A stretch of 39,062 nt of DNA from contig JABJKH010000113.1 in the NCBI GenBank assembly GCA_018660465.1, positions 1 through 39,062 on the forward strand. Direction: 5' to 3'. Below, in pieces: positions 26,614 to 35,954 of this stretch. The position numbers and the translations under genes were made by a program. Within the stretch, counting starts at the first letter, position 1. Each line of letters opens with the position of its first letter. The stretch comes from Rhodospirillaceae bacterium. GTDB lineage: Bacteria; Pseudomonadota; Alphaproteobacteria; Rhodospirillales; JABJKH01. The notes beneath the pieces were generated by a model that was given only the letters and a program-made list of their open reading frames with translations, had not been told where the DNA came from and searched no databases.

Positions 26614-27303
26614 GTGAAAGCCGCTGTCATTGTATTTCCAGGATCTAATTGTGACAGAGATGTAAAAGTTTCTCTTGAACAAAGCATGGGGTCTGAACCC
26701 ATCATGGCGTGGCACGGCGATGCCGATTTGCCGGAAGTCGATCTGATTGTCGTGCCCGGTGGGTTTTCCTATGGCGATTATTTGCGTTCAGGTGCCATGG
26801 CGGCGCATTCCCCGATCATGCGTGACGTTATTGATCGGGCAAAAAAGGGCGTGCCAACGTTGGGCATTTGCAACGGCTTTCAAATATTGGCCGAGGCGGG
26901 TCTGCTGCCCGGCACGTTGATGCGGAATGCCAACCTAAAATTTATCTGCCGTGACATCCATTTGCGGGTCGAAACGTCGGATGATGTTTTTAACAGTGGC
27001 TATGATGAAGGTCAGGTCATCCGCATTCCCATCGCCCATCACGACGGCAATTACTTCGCCGACGAAGACACCCTGAAATCTGTTGAAGACCAAGGCCACG
27101 TCGCGTTTCGTTATTGCAATGACGGGGGAGAAGTCACCGACGACGCCAACCCCAACGGCAGCCTGAACAACATTGCAGGTATTTTCAACGACGCCGGCAA
27201 TGTCTTGGGCATGATGCCGCACCCAGAACGACTCGCCGATGCGCAATTGGGCGGCACCGATGGGCGCGCGCTGTTCGATGGGCTCGTCGCCAGCCTATCA
27301 TAA
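26614..27303 (+). CDS. purQ: Phosphoribosylformylglycinamidine synthase subunit PurQ (glutaminase)
   Basis: 229 aa, GTG start at 26614. Class I glutamine amidotransferase: the nucleophile lies in LGICNGFQI (Cys near residue 87), and the catalytic His/Glu pair is in the C-terminal [10 protein letters not shown]. The FPGSNCDRD and [16 protein letters not shown] motifs are family-specific. It supplies ammonia to PurL. The stop is followed 4 bp later by the end of the convergent VOC gene, so the purL that normally follows lies 3.1 kb away. Confidence 0.97.
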   Translation: MKAAVIVFPGSNCDRDVKVSLEQSMGSEPIMAWHGDADLPEVDLIVVPGGFSYGDYLRSGAMAAHSPIMRDVIDRAKKGVPTLGICNGFQILAEAGLLPGTLMRNANLKFICRDIHLRVETSDDVFNSGYDEGQVIRIPIAHHDGNYFADEDTLKSVEDQGHVAFRYCNDGGEVTDDANPNGSLNNIAGIFNDAGNVLGMMPHPERLADAQLGGTDGRALFDGLVASLS

Positions 27304-27307
27304 TTCT

Positions 27308-27886
27308 CTAAAGCAGAATTTTTACCAGTTCTTCTCTGGGCGTGCCGGAACGATAGCGGGCGATAAAATCATCCGGATCAATTTGAATCCCGGAAATATT
27401 TTTCTTATAGGCTTCTGTTTCAAAGTAGGCGTGGAAATCAGTTTCTTCAGCGAAATTAACGCACGTCATTTCTGCTTTATTGCCGTCCGGGTCCTCGTAA
27501 TAAAAGCTCGTCATTATGCCATGATTCCAATTTTGGATCGGCAGAATGCCGTTCGCTTTCATTTGATCATACCGATCAAATAGTTCATCAAAATTTTTAT
27601 GCGCCAGCTGGAAATGGTGAAGTCCTGGGTCGGTCCCAACTTGATCTTGGGTGCCGTCAATTTCAAATATGCCGAGCATCTGGGCATAAGGGTAATCCCC
27701 CCTAAGCCTAAAGAACGCGATTTGCTGGGATTTGGTCCACGATAGTTTTTCAGGACGTGGGCGCACGAAAAACGGCTCGAAATCAAGCGCCTGGGTGTAC
27801 CAATCCTTCATCGCATCGAAGCGACCAGTTTTCAGTATAACCTCGCTGATGGACGGCGCAGGTATGTTGTCAGACTTTTCGGGCAC
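27308..27886 (-). CDS. VOC family (glyoxalase/extradiol dioxygenase-like) protein
   Basis: 192 aa from GTG 27886, preceded by GGGGAGA at 8 bp; an upstream TTG is less likely. Starting SISEVILKTGRFDAMKDWYT it shows the VOC betaalphabetabetabeta fold. Likely metal ligands lie in GLHHFQLAH (middle) and FYYEDPDGNKAEMTCV (near the end). It resembles catechol-2,3-dioxygenase-type proteins, but one module only. The substrate is unknown. Convergent with purQ, and 63 bp downstream of the PhyH-like gene on the same strand. Confidence 0.85.
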   Translation of the reverse strand: MPEKSDNIPAPSISEVILKTGRFDAMKDWYTQALDFEPFFVRPRPEKLSWTKSQQIAFFRLRGDYPYAQMLGIFEIDGTQDQVGTDPGLHHFQLAHKNFDELFDRYDQMKANGILPIQNWNHGIMTSFYYEDPDGNKAEMTCVNFAEETDFHAYFETEAYKKNISGIQIDPDDFIARYRSGTPREELVKILL

Positions 27887-27949
27887 GATGCGTTCTCCCC
27901 AATTTTGAGGAGAAAACAATATGGCGCGTCGCTTTATGAGTCCACTAAA

Positions 27950-28717
27950 CTAAACCCTAAACGACGCATCCGTCCTGGCAGCCTCTGATGTATTTGGCGC
28001 GTAGGACTTCCATTTATCCTCGTAGTATTGATCCCGCATGTCGCCATCGGACTGTCTGTTGAAGGTTAGGAAAATATTGCGCCTGCTGCGGTCACTGTTA
28101 TTGGCAGGAGAGCCATGCGGCACGTAGGCATCGAAGAAAACCACGTCACCGGGATCGGCTTCCAATAGAACGTATTCATCCTCAGGCTCGTAAGGCGGAT
28201 CGTTTTCCGTCATCGGTTGCCATTCGTCGGTCATAAGGGCGCGCTTATAATTTCCCGAATTCATAAAGCTCAGCGCCCCGTTATCCTTTCTGTTGGCATC
28301 AACAACGATGGCCATGGAGATGAAAAAGTCGCCATAGGTATTCCAGCCCGCGGCCTGATCCTGATGCAACTTGTCGGGGCGGCACCCAGGCATTTTGTAA
28401 TTTATCTTCTCCTTAAACAGAACTGCCGGCTCATCAAAAAGCTGGGTCAAGCAGGCGTTGACGTCAGGGGTGATGAGAAGGTTGGTAAGCTCTGAATTAT
28501 AGTCACCCAACACGTGCTCAATCCTTACCAGAACGTCTTGTCCTGTCACCGGGCTGGTTTCGTAGTACTTGGCTTCTTGGTTCTCTGCAGGTGTCTTATC
28601 ACCCAGTTCATTAACAATGCTGGATACACGGTTGATCGATGGTGCATCGAAAAAGTTTTTCAGAACGATGAAACCCTTACTTTTGAACTCTTTCACCTGT
28701 TGCTCAGATAACGACAT
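27950..28717 (-). CDS. Phytanoyl-CoA dioxygenase (PhyH) family protein
   Basis: 255-aa Fe(II)/2-oxoglutarate oxygenase. The metal triad is H118 and D120 (LHQDQAAGW) and H201 (VPHGSPANN). R213 (RRNIFLTF) is placed to bind 2-oxoglutarate. Starting MSLSEQQVKEFKSKGFIVLK it is a full-length PhyH fold. The substrate is unknown; family members act on fatty acyl-CoA, ectoine precursors or small natural products. Divergent from another 2OG oxygenase across 146 bp, and on the same strand as the VOC gene. Confidence 0.9.
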   Translation of the reverse strand: MSLSEQQVKEFKSKGFIVLKNFFDAPSINRVSSIVNELGDKTPAENQEAKYYETSPVTGQDVLVRIEHVLGDYNSELTNLLITPDVNACLTQLFDEPAVLFKEKINYKMPGCRPDKLHQDQAAGWNTYGDFFISMAIVVDANRKDNGALSFMNSGNYKRALMTDEWQPMTENDPPYEPEDEYVLLEADPGDVVFFDAYVPHGSPANNSDRSRRNIFLTFNRQSDGDMRDQYYEDKWKSYAPNTSEAARTDASFRV

Positions 28718-28863
28718 TTCTCATACCCCCGCTGAATGATGGATTCTAAACTTGAGAAAAAGAGCATCTATCGGAAATAAGTTGGTGGTGCATTGATCGC
28801 AGTCAATTTATCGACAATTAGATTGCTGTAGCGTCGGCGTTCTTTCATACGAGGAGCACTCAG

Positions 28864-29526
28864 ATGCTTTCCACTTCGTCCAACCAAGCAACCTTTATTG
28901 GTTGCTTGCATGCCACCAATACAGATTCAGCCCCCTACGATCATTGGATTTTAGAAAACCCGCTCGATGATGAAGTCATTGAGGCTTTGCTAGATCTACC
29001 GTTTGAGGTGCCCAAGGTCGACTGCAGCGACGGCAGGAGAGAAGCTTATAATTCAACCCGCCGTTTCTTTGATCCGGCCGTTTTGGATGAATTTGAAGTA
29101 TGCAAAATGGTTGCCGAAACCATGCAAAGCCAGGAAACGGTTTCTGTTATTCAAGATACCTGCGGGGTCGACCTTAAAGGCAGTTCCCTGCGGATTGAAT
29201 ATGTCATGGATAGAGACGAGTTCTGGCTGGAACCGCACACCGATATCGGTGCCAAGCGCTTTACCATGCTGATCTATCTGTCGCCGGACCCAGAGAGTGA
29301 CACGTGGGGAACCGACATTTACGAAGGACCAGGGCCGGAAACATACCTCGCTACCGTGCCCTTTAAATCCAACCGTGGACTTATATTTTTGCCGGGCGAA
29401 GACACTTGGCACGGGTTCCGCAAGCGTCCGATCAATGGCATTCGACGCGCGTTGATTGTCAATTACGTTTCCGATGAATGGCGGGCGCGTCACGAGCTTT
29501 GTTTTCCGGAGAGCCGGATCGGCTAG
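28864..29526 (+). CDS. 2-oxoglutarate/Fe(II)-dependent oxygenase
   Basis: 220 aa, start ATG 28864 with GAGGAG 7 bp upstream. HxD motif H125/D127 (LEPHTDIGAKRFTM), distal H183 (TWHGFRKRP) and R194 (RRALIVNYV) form the double-stranded beta-helix metal and cosubstrate site. It resembles the 2OG-FeII_Oxy group that acts on proteins, nucleotide sugars or small molecules. The substrate is not predictable. It faces the PhyH-like gene divergently, suggesting shared control. Confidence 0.85.
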   Translation: MLSTSSNQATFIGCLHATNTDSAPYDHWILENPLDDEVIEALLDLPFEVPKVDCSDGRREAYNSTRRFFDPAVLDEFEVCKMVAETMQSQETVSVIQDTCGVDLKGSSLRIEYVMDRDEFWLEPHTDIGAKRFTMLIYLSPDPESDTWGTDIYEGPGPETYLATVPFKSNRGLIFLPGEDTWHGFRKRPINGIRRALIVNYVSDEWRARHELCFPESRIG

Positions 29527-29582
29527 CTCTTTTCATCAGCGGAACAACTAGAAATTTGTTGAACCTAAAAGTGTGGAATAGA

Positions 29583-29607
29583 CTATCCTTCCGCTAAGGA
29601 TAGGAGG
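29583..29607 (+). promoter_or_regulatory. Hairpin overlapping the rhomboid Shine-Dalgarno
   Basis: CTATCCTT-CCGCT-AAGGATAG is a perfect 8-bp stem with a 5-nt loop (29583-29603). Its last bases are the first of the AGGAGG site (29602-29607) that precedes ATG 29616 by 8 bp. The hairpin could limit access to the ribosome site. The structure is visible; a regulatory role is inferred. Confidence 0.45.
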
Positions 29608-29615
29608 TCTGTTCC

Positions 29616-30332
29616 ATGCTTTTACCGCTTAAGGACGATAATCCTCTCATCAGGATCAGTTTTCAACGCGTGACGGTCAGCCTGATCGTCATTTGTTGTC
29701 TCGTCTTTATGTGGCAGCTATCGCTCAGCACGGAAGAAAGCAATGCGGCGGTCCTGGGGTTAGGGGCCATTCCAGCAGTTTTGTTCGGCGATAAATATTT
29801 GGAACCCGATCTGGTCCTCGTCTCCACCAATTTAACTCTCCTCACCAGCATGTTCTTACATGGCGGCTGGATGCATCTGATTGGCAATATGCTGTTTCTC
29901 TGGGTATTCGGCGACAATGTCGAAGACTGCCTTGGTCACCGACGGTTCATAATTTTCTATGTATTCTCAGGAATTGGCGGCGCGCTCACGCACGCCCTGG
30001 TTAATCCAGAGTCGGTTGCCCCGATGATTGGCGCGAGCGGTGCAATCTCAGGGATTTTAGGGGCTTATTTGGTCTTGCACCCGCGCGCGCAAGTGCTGGT
30101 TCTAGCCTTCATGTACATTCCAATTCGTCTGCCAGCCTTTGTTATTCTGGGCCTGTGGATCGGCTTGCAAATGTTAAATGCGTCGGTCGAAGGTTCGGCA
30201 GACGGCGGTGGTACTGCGTGGTGGGCACATATCGGCGGCTTTATTGCTGGAATTGGGTTGTTGTTCCTGCTTCAAAAGAAAACCAAGGCAATTTCAAGCG
30301 GCAGGGGGCCGTGGGGAAGGAGACGTTCTTAG
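29616..30332 (+). CDS. Rhomboid family intramembrane serine protease
   Basis: 238-aa integral membrane protein. The catalytic dyad is S141 (GASGAISG) and H205 (WAHIGGF). The HGGWMHLIGNM segment after TM2 is a family hallmark and holds the loop histidines. About six helices are predicted. It cleaves transmembrane substrates within the bilayer. The substrate is unknown. A strong AGGAGG site lies 8 bp before the ATG, partly in a hairpin. Confidence 0.95.
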   Translation: MLLPLKDDNPLIRISFQRVTVSLIVICCLVFMWQLSLSTEESNAAVLGLGAIPAVLFGDKYLEPDLVLVSTNLTLLTSMFLHGGWMHLIGNMLFLWVFGDNVEDCLGHRRFIIFYVFSGIGGALTHALVNPESVAPMIGASGAISGILGAYLVLHPRAQVLVLAFMYIPIRLPAFVILGLWIGLQMLNASVEGSADGGGTAWWAHIGGFIAGIGLLFLLQKKTKAISSGRGPWGRRRS

Positions 30333-30470
30333 CCTGGCGCATCGATAAATATTCCCAACTCAGTGAACCGTCGAAAAAGATGATCGTAGAGTTGCTAACT
30401 GTGGCTCATCTGTTATGAAGATCGTTCTGGATTTCAGGCCGGATTTCATCGTCGCTGGAGCCGATAATTT

Positions 30471-32651
30471 ATGAGTGAGATCACCCCGGAAGTCGTCGCA
30501 CAGCACGGCCTCTCCAAAGACGAATACCAGCAAGTCCTGGACATCATGGGGCGAGAGCCCAACTTGACGGAACTTGGTATTTTTTCCGTTATGTGGAGCG
30601 AGCATTGCTCCTACAAGTCCTCGAAAAAATGGCTGAAAACCTTGCCGACGGAAGCCCCTTGGGTCATCTGTGGCCCAGGTGAGAACGCTGGCGTGATCGA
30701 CATCGGCGACGGCCAAGCGGTCATCTTCAAGATGGAAAGTCACAACCATCCCTCCTTCATTGAGCCCTACCAAGGTGCGGGCACCGGCATTGGCGGCATC
30801 ATGCGCGATGTCTTCACCATGGGGGCCCGACCCATTGCCAACATGAATGCACTGCGATTCGGTGCCGTGGACCATCCGAAAACCAAACATCTGGTCGCGG
30901 GCGTCGTCGCTGGCATAGGTGGCTACGGCAATTGCATGGGAGTGCCGACCGTTGGCGGAGAGTGTGATTTTCATACGTCCTATGACGGCAATATTCTGGT
31001 CAACGCCATGACAGTCGGTCTCGCGGACGCAAATAATATTTTCTATTCAGCGGCTGCGGGGATCGGCAATCCCGTGGTCTATGTCGGATCGAAAACGGGG
31101 CGCGATGGCATCCATGGCGCGACCATGGCCTCCACCGAATTCAACGAAGACTCCGAAGAAAAACGCCCAACCGTCCAGGTCGGTGACCCGTTCACGGAAA
31201 AGCTTTTGTTGGAAGCCTGTCTGGAACTCATGGCGACCGACGCCATCATCGCGATCCAGGATATGGGGGCAGCGGGGCTCACATCATCCTCATTTGAAAT
31301 GGCGGATAAGGGTGGCGTTGGCGTTGAACTAAACCTGGATATGGTGCCCATGCGCGAAGAAGGTATGACGGCATATGAAATGATGCTGTCAGAAAGCCAA
31401 GAACGCATGCTGATGGTGCTGGAACCCGGCAAAGAAGACATGGCTCGGAAGATTTTCGAAAAATGGGAACTGGATTTTGCCGTCATTGGCCGCCTAACCG
31501 ACACCAAGCATATGGTTCTTAAAATGGGCGGCGAAGTGGTGGCGGACCTGCCGATCCCACCGTTGGTTGATGCGTCGCCGGAATATGATCGGCCTTGGGT
31601 TCCAACGCCGAAGCGGGAGGCGGTCTCATCCACCCCTCCCAACGATTTGATGGCAGCGCTTAAAACCCTGATGGGAAGCCCTGACATCGCGTCCAAGGAA
31701 TGGATTTGGGATCAATACGATCACATGGTTATGGGTGACACGGTAGCGCGTCCTGGTGGCGATGCCGCAATAACCCGGGTCCACGGCAGTCAAAAGGCAT
31801 TGGCGATCACCAGCGATTGCACACCGCGCTATTGCCTGGCAGACCCCATCGAAGGCGGCCGCCAAGTCGTCGCCGAGGCTTGGCGGAATATCACCGCGAC
31901 GGGGGCAACACCTCTGGCCGTGACCGACAACATGAACTTCGGCAATCCAGAGAAACCCGATATCATGGGTCAATTCGTCGGCTGTATCGAAGGCATGCGG
32001 GAAGCTTGTTCTGAACTGGACTTCCCCGTCGTCTCCGGCAATGTTTCGCTTTATAATGAAACCAACGGCAATGCGATTTTACCAACACCGGTTATCGGCG
32101 GGGTTGGGCTTTTAAGCGATGTTTCCAAGGCCATCGGCAGTGCGTTCCAAGATGCAGACGAGGCGATCATCGTTATCGGTAAGACTCATGGTCACTTGGG
32201 ATCATCACTCTATCTGCGCGACGTTGAAGGCCAGGAGGACGGGCCCCCACCGCCGGTGGATTTAGCACAGGAACGCGCACACGGCGACTTTGTCCGCGCG
32301 CAAATTCTTGAAGGCCGGATTACCGCTTGTCACGACGTATCGGATGGTGGCCTTGGTGTCAGCATCGCAGAAATGGCGCTTGCCGGGAACAAAGGGGCGG
32401 AAGTCCACGTGCCAACCAACGGCATCGCTTCTCATGCGTGGTTGTTTGGCGAAGATCAGGGACGCTACATCTTAGTGACAAATGATCCCGTACGCCTGCT
32501 TGCCGCAGCGGCAAAAGACGGTGTTCCCGCAGCACGGATCGGAACAACAACCGACGACACCTTGACGTTTGTTGACCAAGGGGCCATATCCCTTTCAGAG
32601 CTTCGGCAGATCAACGAAAGTTGGATGCCTGAGTACATGTCGACACCTTAA
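30471..32651 (+). CDS. purL: Phosphoribosylformylglycinamidine synthase subunit PurL (small form)
   Basis: 726 aa, matching the small PurL that works with PurS and PurQ. It begins [19 protein letters not shown]. The ATP-grasp-like PurM fold is repeated. [39 protein letters not shown] and PTVGGECDF near the N-terminus are the usual active-site segments. [12 protein letters not shown] and GVGLLSDV mark the second half. Its partner genes purS and purQ lie 3.1 kb upstream, separated by four accessory genes. Followed by bolA after 13 bp. Confidence 0.98.
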   Translation: MSEITPEVVAQHGLSKDEYQQVLDIMGREPNLTELGIFSVMWSEHCSYKSSKKWLKTLPTEAPWVICGPGENAGVIDIGDGQAVIFKMESHNHPSFIEPYQGAGTGIGGIMRDVFTMGARPIANMNALRFGAVDHPKTKHLVAGVVAGIGGYGNCMGVPTVGGECDFHTSYDGNILVNAMTVGLADANNIFYSAAAGIGNPVVYVGSKTGRDGIHGATMASTEFNEDSEEKRPTVQVGDPFTEKLLLEACLELMATDAIIAIQDMGAAGLTSSSFEMADKGGVGVELNLDMVPMREEGMTAYEMMLSESQERMLMVLEPGKEDMARKIFEKWELDFAVIGRLTDTKHMVLKMGGEVVADLPIPPLVDASPEYDRPWVPTPKREAVSSTPPNDLMAALKTLMGSPDIASKEWIWDQYDHMVMGDTVARPGGDAAITRVHGSQKALAITSDCTPRYCLADPIEGGRQVVAEAWRNITATGATPLAVTDNMNFGNPEKPDIMGQFVGCIEGMREACSELDFPVVSGNVSLYNETNGNAILPTPVIGGVGLLSDVSKAIGSAFQDADEAIIVIGKTHGHLGSSLYLRDVEGQEDGPPPPVDLAQERAHGDFVRAQILEGRITACHDVSDGGLGVSIAEMALAGNKGAEVHVPTNGIASHAWLFGEDQGRYILVTNDPVRLLAAAAKDGVPAARIGTTTDDTLTFVDQGAISLSELRQINESWMPEYMSTP

Positions 32652-32664
32652 AGGACATATACCC

Positions 32665-32904
32665 ATGGCCATGGACGCCAGCGAGATAGAACAAATGATT
32701 AAGGCTGCCCTTCCCGATGCTGAAGTCAGCATTGAAGACCTGAAGGGTGACGGCGATCATTACGCGGCGTTAGTGGTTTCGAAGGAATTCGTTGGTAAGA
32801 ATCGCGTCAAGCAACACCAAATGGTTTACAACGCCTTACAAGGCAAGATGGGCAACCAACTCCATGCCTTGGCCCTGCAAACAAACACACCCGACGACGC
32901 ATAA
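32665..32904 (+). CDS. bolA: BolA family protein
   Basis: 79 aa from ATG 32665, with AAGGA about 10 bp upstream; the frame is open further 5' only as a shadow of purL. The BolA fold shows IEQMIKAALPDAEVSIEDLKGDGDHYAALVVS and the class-typical C-terminal VKQHQMVYNALQG, with the conserved His near residue 52. BolA proteins bind CGFS glutaredoxins and shared [2Fe-2S] clusters; the partner grxD follows 14 bp later. Confidence 0.95.
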   Translation: MAMDASEIEQMIKAALPDAEVSIEDLKGDGDHYAALVVSKEFVGKNRVKQHQMVYNALQGKMGNQLHALALQTNTPDDA

Positions 32905-32918
32905 AAAGAGGATACGTT

Positions 32919-33254
32919 ATGAGTGACAACCCGACATTCGATCAGATCGAAGAAGAAATTAACGAGAACCAAGTTGTGCTGTTCATGAAGGGCACACCGA
33001 TGTTCCCGCAGTGCGGCTTTTCTGCCGCCGTTACTCAGGCACTCACCAACCTGAACGTTAAGTTCAAGGGCATTGATGTCTTGCAGGACCCGGCACTCCG
33101 CGATGGAATAAAAGAATTCACCGACTGGCCGACAGTTCCTCAGTTGTACGTCAAAGGCGAATTCGTCGGCGGCTGCGACATCGTCCGTGAAATGTACGAA
33201 AACGGCGAATTGCAGGATATGCTGAAGGAAAAAGACGTGGAGTTTGCGGGTTAA
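32919..33254 (+). CDS. grxD: Monothiol glutaredoxin (Grx4/GrxD type)
   Basis: 111 aa. The CGFS active site is C32 to S35 (GTPMFPQCGFSAAV), preceded by VLFMKG. WPTVPQLYVKGEFVGGCDIV is the glutathione and cluster-binding part. It carries or delivers [2Fe-2S] clusters with BolA, and is an iron-homeostasis partner in related organisms. Strongly linked to bolA just upstream. The end lies 4 bp from the end of the convergent PAS-like gene. Confidence 0.97.
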   Translation: MSDNPTFDQIEEEINENQVVLFMKGTPMFPQCGFSAAVTQALTNLNVKFKGIDVLQDPALRDGIKEFTDWPTVPQLYVKGEFVGGCDIVREMYENGELQDMLKEKDVEFAG

Positions 33255-33258
33255 GGTC

Positions 33259-33693
33259 TTAATCAAAAACGATAAAGCTTAGTGTCTCGTTGATAACGTC
33301 GCCCCGCTTGAGCGCCATCTTGACCTGATGCCATATTTTGAAGTCTCGGGACTCTTCCTTCAAGTCACCGGCACCGTAGCTTAGCTCGGAAGATTTCATG
33401 GCGTCCATATGGACGTCCCGGAGGCTTCGACCGGACTGGTCGAACTTTCGTTCACTGATAAATTTTCCGGTCGAGTCCCGACCAAAATGTCGTTCCAGGT
33501 CAGTGCCAAAAAAGATGACACGAAAGTCATCCTTTTCTTCGACATAGCGGCAGATAATAAAATTTTGCCAAAACTTCATAAACGGTCGCGATTCCACCTG
33601 AGCAAACGTTAAAACGCCGCCATCCGTGGTCGCCTTAACCAAGTCGACAAATTCTCTGATCTTTTCGTTTGCTTCGGCTCCGCGATCTTCCAA
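33259..33693 (-). CDS. PAS_5-like small protein
   Basis: 144 aa from TTG 33693, which sits 8 bp after AAGGAG. There is no ATG before residue 39, so a TTG start is well supported. ICRYVEEKDDFRVIFFGTDL then LERHFGRDSTGKFISE resembles the PAS_5 domain common in alphaproteobacteria. No output domain follows, so it may be a free-standing sensor or adaptor. Confidence is higher that it is a gene than for the domain call. Confidence 0.75.
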   Translation of the reverse strand: MEDRGAEANEKIREFVDLVKATTDGGVLTFAQVESRPFMKFWQNFIICRYVEEKDDFRVIFFGTDLERHFGRDSTGKFISERKFDQSGRSLRDVHMDAMKSSELSYGAGDLKEESRDFKIWHQVKMALKRGDVINETLSFIVFD

Positions 33694-33762
33694 TCCTCAA
33701 ACTCCTTAAGGTGGAAGATAAATGTTATCTTATTAAGACCATAGCGAGCAAACGGCCTCTAA

Positions 33763-33798
33763 AAAAAGGGCCGGCAATTGAATTGCTCAGCCCTTTTT
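33763..33798 (-). terminator. Rho-independent terminator after rpsD
   Basis: Stem AAAAAGGGC (33763-33771) with GCCCTTTTT (33790-33798), and an inner stem GCAAT-TGA-ATTGC. On the minus strand it is followed by seven T, so it fits a strong terminator 24 bp past the rpsD stop. The A/T flanks make it able to work in both directions. Confidence 0.85.
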
Positions 33799-33821
33799 AA
33801 AAAAAAGTGTCGCTTAGGAAC

Positions 33822-34436
33822 TTATCTGGAATAAAATTCGATCACCAAGTTTGGTTCCATCAGCGCTGCATAAGGCACGTCGGCCAGTTTTGGTGTCCGC
33901 ATGAAGGTGCCTCTACGCTTGTTCAGGTCCACGTCCATGTAATCCGGCAGGTCGCGTTCTGGGCTTTCGACGGCTTCCAGAACCAGCGGTAGCTCGCGAG
34001 ATTTCTCTTTAACCTCGATCAAGTCGCCTTCTTTTACCAGGTAGGATGGGATATTAACGCGTTTTCCGTTAACCCGAATATGGCCGTGGTTGACAAACTG
34101 GCGCGCGGCAAAAACCGTCGGCACGAACTTCATTCGGTAGACCACTGCGTCCAACCGGCGTTCCAGAATTCCGATCAGGTTTTCAGATGTATCCCCGGCG
34201 CGCCTGACGGCTTCCGCGTAATAACGACGAAACTGCTTTTCGGTGATGTTGCCATAGAAACCCTTGAGCTTCTGCTTGGCCATCAACTGGGTGCCAAAAT
34301 CGGACGGTTTGCGGCGGCGTTGGCCATGCTGGCCAGGGCGATAATCGCGGGTATTAATGGGACTTTTAGGACGTCCCCAAAGATTGACGCCCAGACGGCG
34401 GTCGATCTTGTACTTCGACTTTAAACGTTTACTCAT
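33822..34436 (-). CDS. rpsD: 30S ribosomal protein S4
   Basis: 204 aa, standard length. The N-terminus [20 protein letters not shown], the GQHGQRRRK region and the S4 domain ([35 protein letters not shown]) are all present. S4 is a primary 16S rRNA-binding and assembly-initiating protein. It is a monocistronic gene here, with its own promoter upstream and a terminator directly downstream. Confidence 0.99.
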   Translation of the reverse strand: MSKRLKSKYKIDRRLGVNLWGRPKSPINTRDYRPGQHGQRRRKPSDFGTQLMAKQKLKGFYGNITEKQFRRYYAEAVRRAGDTSENLIGILERRLDAVVYRMKFVPTVFAARQFVNHGHIRVNGKRVNIPSYLVKEGDLIEVKEKSRELPLVLEAVESPERDLPDYMDVDLNKRRGTFMRTPKLADVPYAALMEPNLVIEFYSR

Positions 34437-34563
34437 AATTTTCTCACTCGTTTTATTGGTTTGTTATTGTCCCGATAGGCTCTCAAATCAATGACAGCGG
34501 GGCTTTCGCCCACGTTCTCGGGAAGAAGGTGGCGGAGTATACGTCTCGGCGCGGTGTTGTCAA
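34437..34563 (-). promoter_or_regulatory. rpsD promoter and leader
   Basis: Read on the minus strand: -35 TTGACA (34558-34563), 16-bp spacer, -10 TATACT (34536-34541). The predicted start is near 34530, which leaves about 95 nt of leader before the rpsD ATG. The leader contains a GGGCGAAAGCCC hairpin. The promoter is close to consensus. The leader may be an S4 autoregulation site, which is only inferred. Confidence 0.65.
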
Positions 34564-34578
34564 ACCAAGAAAAGAAAC

Positions 34579-35142
34579 CTAATCCGATTCCAGTTCCGTA
34601 TCCCAATACAGGAAATCGCGCCAGCTTTGGTGCAGGTGATTGGGCGGGAAGGCGCGACCGTTTTCTTGCAGCTCGAAACTGGTCGGCTGATAGGGCGCGC
34701 GGAGAGGATAGACCCCGGCGGCCTTAGGCATCTTATGCCCCTTACGTAGATTACACGGCGAACACGCGGTAACCACGTTGGTCCACTTGGTAACGCCGCC
34801 CCGTGATCTCGGAATGACATGATCAAACGTCAGGTCTTCGGATGGCAAGTTTACCCCGCAGTACTGACAGCCAAAACTATCGCGCAAGAAAACATTGAAC
34901 CGAGTGAAGGCTGGACGCCGGGATGTGGGCACATAATCTTTTAGGGAAATCACGCTCGGCAGGGACATTTCCCAATTCGGCGAATGCACTGTCTGGTCGT
35001 ATTCAGAGACCACATTGACCCGGGAAAGAAACACCGCCTTCACCGTATCCTGCCAGGACCACAGCGACAGCGGGAAGTAGCTCAACGGGCGAAAATCCGC
35101 GTTAAGTACCAAAGCCGGAAAGCTGTCTAGTCCCCTCGACAT
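34579..35142 (-). CDS. HNH endonuclease family protein
   Basis: 187 aa from ATG 35142 behind GGGAGG; the upstream part lacks similarity. The zinc-binding HNH core reads CQYCGVNLPSEDLTFDHVIP then SRGGVTKWTNVVTACSPCN, i.e. C-x2-C, DHV histidine, N and C-x2-C. The N-terminal region (PALVLNADFRPLSYFPLSLW) matches the common free-standing alphaproteobacterial HNH proteins. The biological target is unknown. No restriction-modification partner is nearby. Confidence 0.92.
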   Translation of the reverse strand: MSRGLDSFPALVLNADFRPLSYFPLSLWSWQDTVKAVFLSRVNVVSEYDQTVHSPNWEMSLPSVISLKDYVPTSRRPAFTRFNVFLRDSFGCQYCGVNLPSEDLTFDHVIPRSRGGVTKWTNVVTACSPCNLRKGHKMPKAAGVYPLRAPYQPTSFELQENGRAFPPNHLHQSWRDFLYWDTELESD

Positions 35143-35229
35143 CGTTTCGTGCCTCCCATGCACATGCGACGACAAAGTCCCTGTGGCCGGAAGAGTAAAC
35201 AATTTTTATCGAAATGCAAATTGAAGGGA

Positions 35230-35892
35230 TCAACTTCTAAATATCGACTCCAAGAAGGTTACGCCCAATTTTATTCCTTCCTCGTCAATCCCATGACCTA
35301 ATCCTGGCCTTACATGGGACGTAACAGGCACACCGGCTGCTTCCAAACCTCCGACTGCCTTGGGGAGTGAGCTTACCGGCAAAACCTCGTCAGAATCCCC
35401 GTGGATAAGCATTACCGGTGGGTAGGACTGGATATCGTCAACGAGCTTTGTCGGGTTGGCCAGTGCCCCTGAGTATCCTAGAATTCCCGCAACTGGTTGG
35501 TCTCGCCTGGGCCCAACATGCAATGACATCATGGTCCCTTGGGAAAATCCGATCAGCGCGGTTTGGGCATCCGTCAGTCCGGTCTCCACTAAAAGCCCAT
35601 CAATGAAGTCGTTCAGAATGGGGGCCGCCAGGTGTGTTCCCGAATCGAAGGCCTCAGGCGTGCGCTCTTGCAGACTGAACCACTGACGGCCAAACGGCGC
35701 CATGTCATAGGGAAACGGCGCATCCGGCGACACAAACAGAGCCTTGGGGAGCACCTGCTGAAAATAAGGAGCCAGCCCAATCAGATCATTGCCGTCCGCC
35801 CCAACCCCATGCAACAGAAGAACCAATTGTTCGGGTGCCGCGCCGTCTGCTGGGGGAAGAGAAGGACCGTTTAACGTAGGAGATGTCGACAT
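35230..35892 (-). CDS. Carboxylesterase/phospholipase-type alpha/beta hydrolase
   Basis: 220 aa. The catalytic serine is in GFSQGTMM (near residue 117), the aspartate in HGDSDEVLP, and the histidine in GHGIDEEG near the C-terminus. LLLHGVGADGNDL forms the oxyanion-hole region. It is like bacterial Yersinia YpfH/Est-type and human LYPLA esterases acting on short acyl esters or lysophospholipids. Substrate unknown. Its 5' end is divergent from gluQ (62 bp between starts). Confidence 0.92.
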   Translation of the reverse strand: MSTSPTLNGPSLPPADGAAPEQLVLLLHGVGADGNDLIGLAPYFQQVLPKALFVSPDAPFPYDMAPFGRQWFSLQERTPEAFDSGTHLAAPILNDFIDGLLVETGLTDAQTALIGFSQGTMMSLHVGPRRDQPVAGILGYSGALANPTKLVDDIQSYPPVMLIHGDSDEVLPVSSLPKAVGGLEAAGVPVTSHVRPGLGHGIDEEGIKLGVTFLESIFRS

Positions 35893-35954
35893 GGGATTCC
35901 TTTTTGAGCCGAATGCGTTATTGTATTACCCAAATTCAACAGAGCTGTCACTTG

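Noticed and set aside
34579-35142. HNH protein as part of a restriction or anti-phage system
   Set aside because: No methyltransferase, ATPase or other defence partner is adjacent. Its family is a widespread single-gene HNH group.
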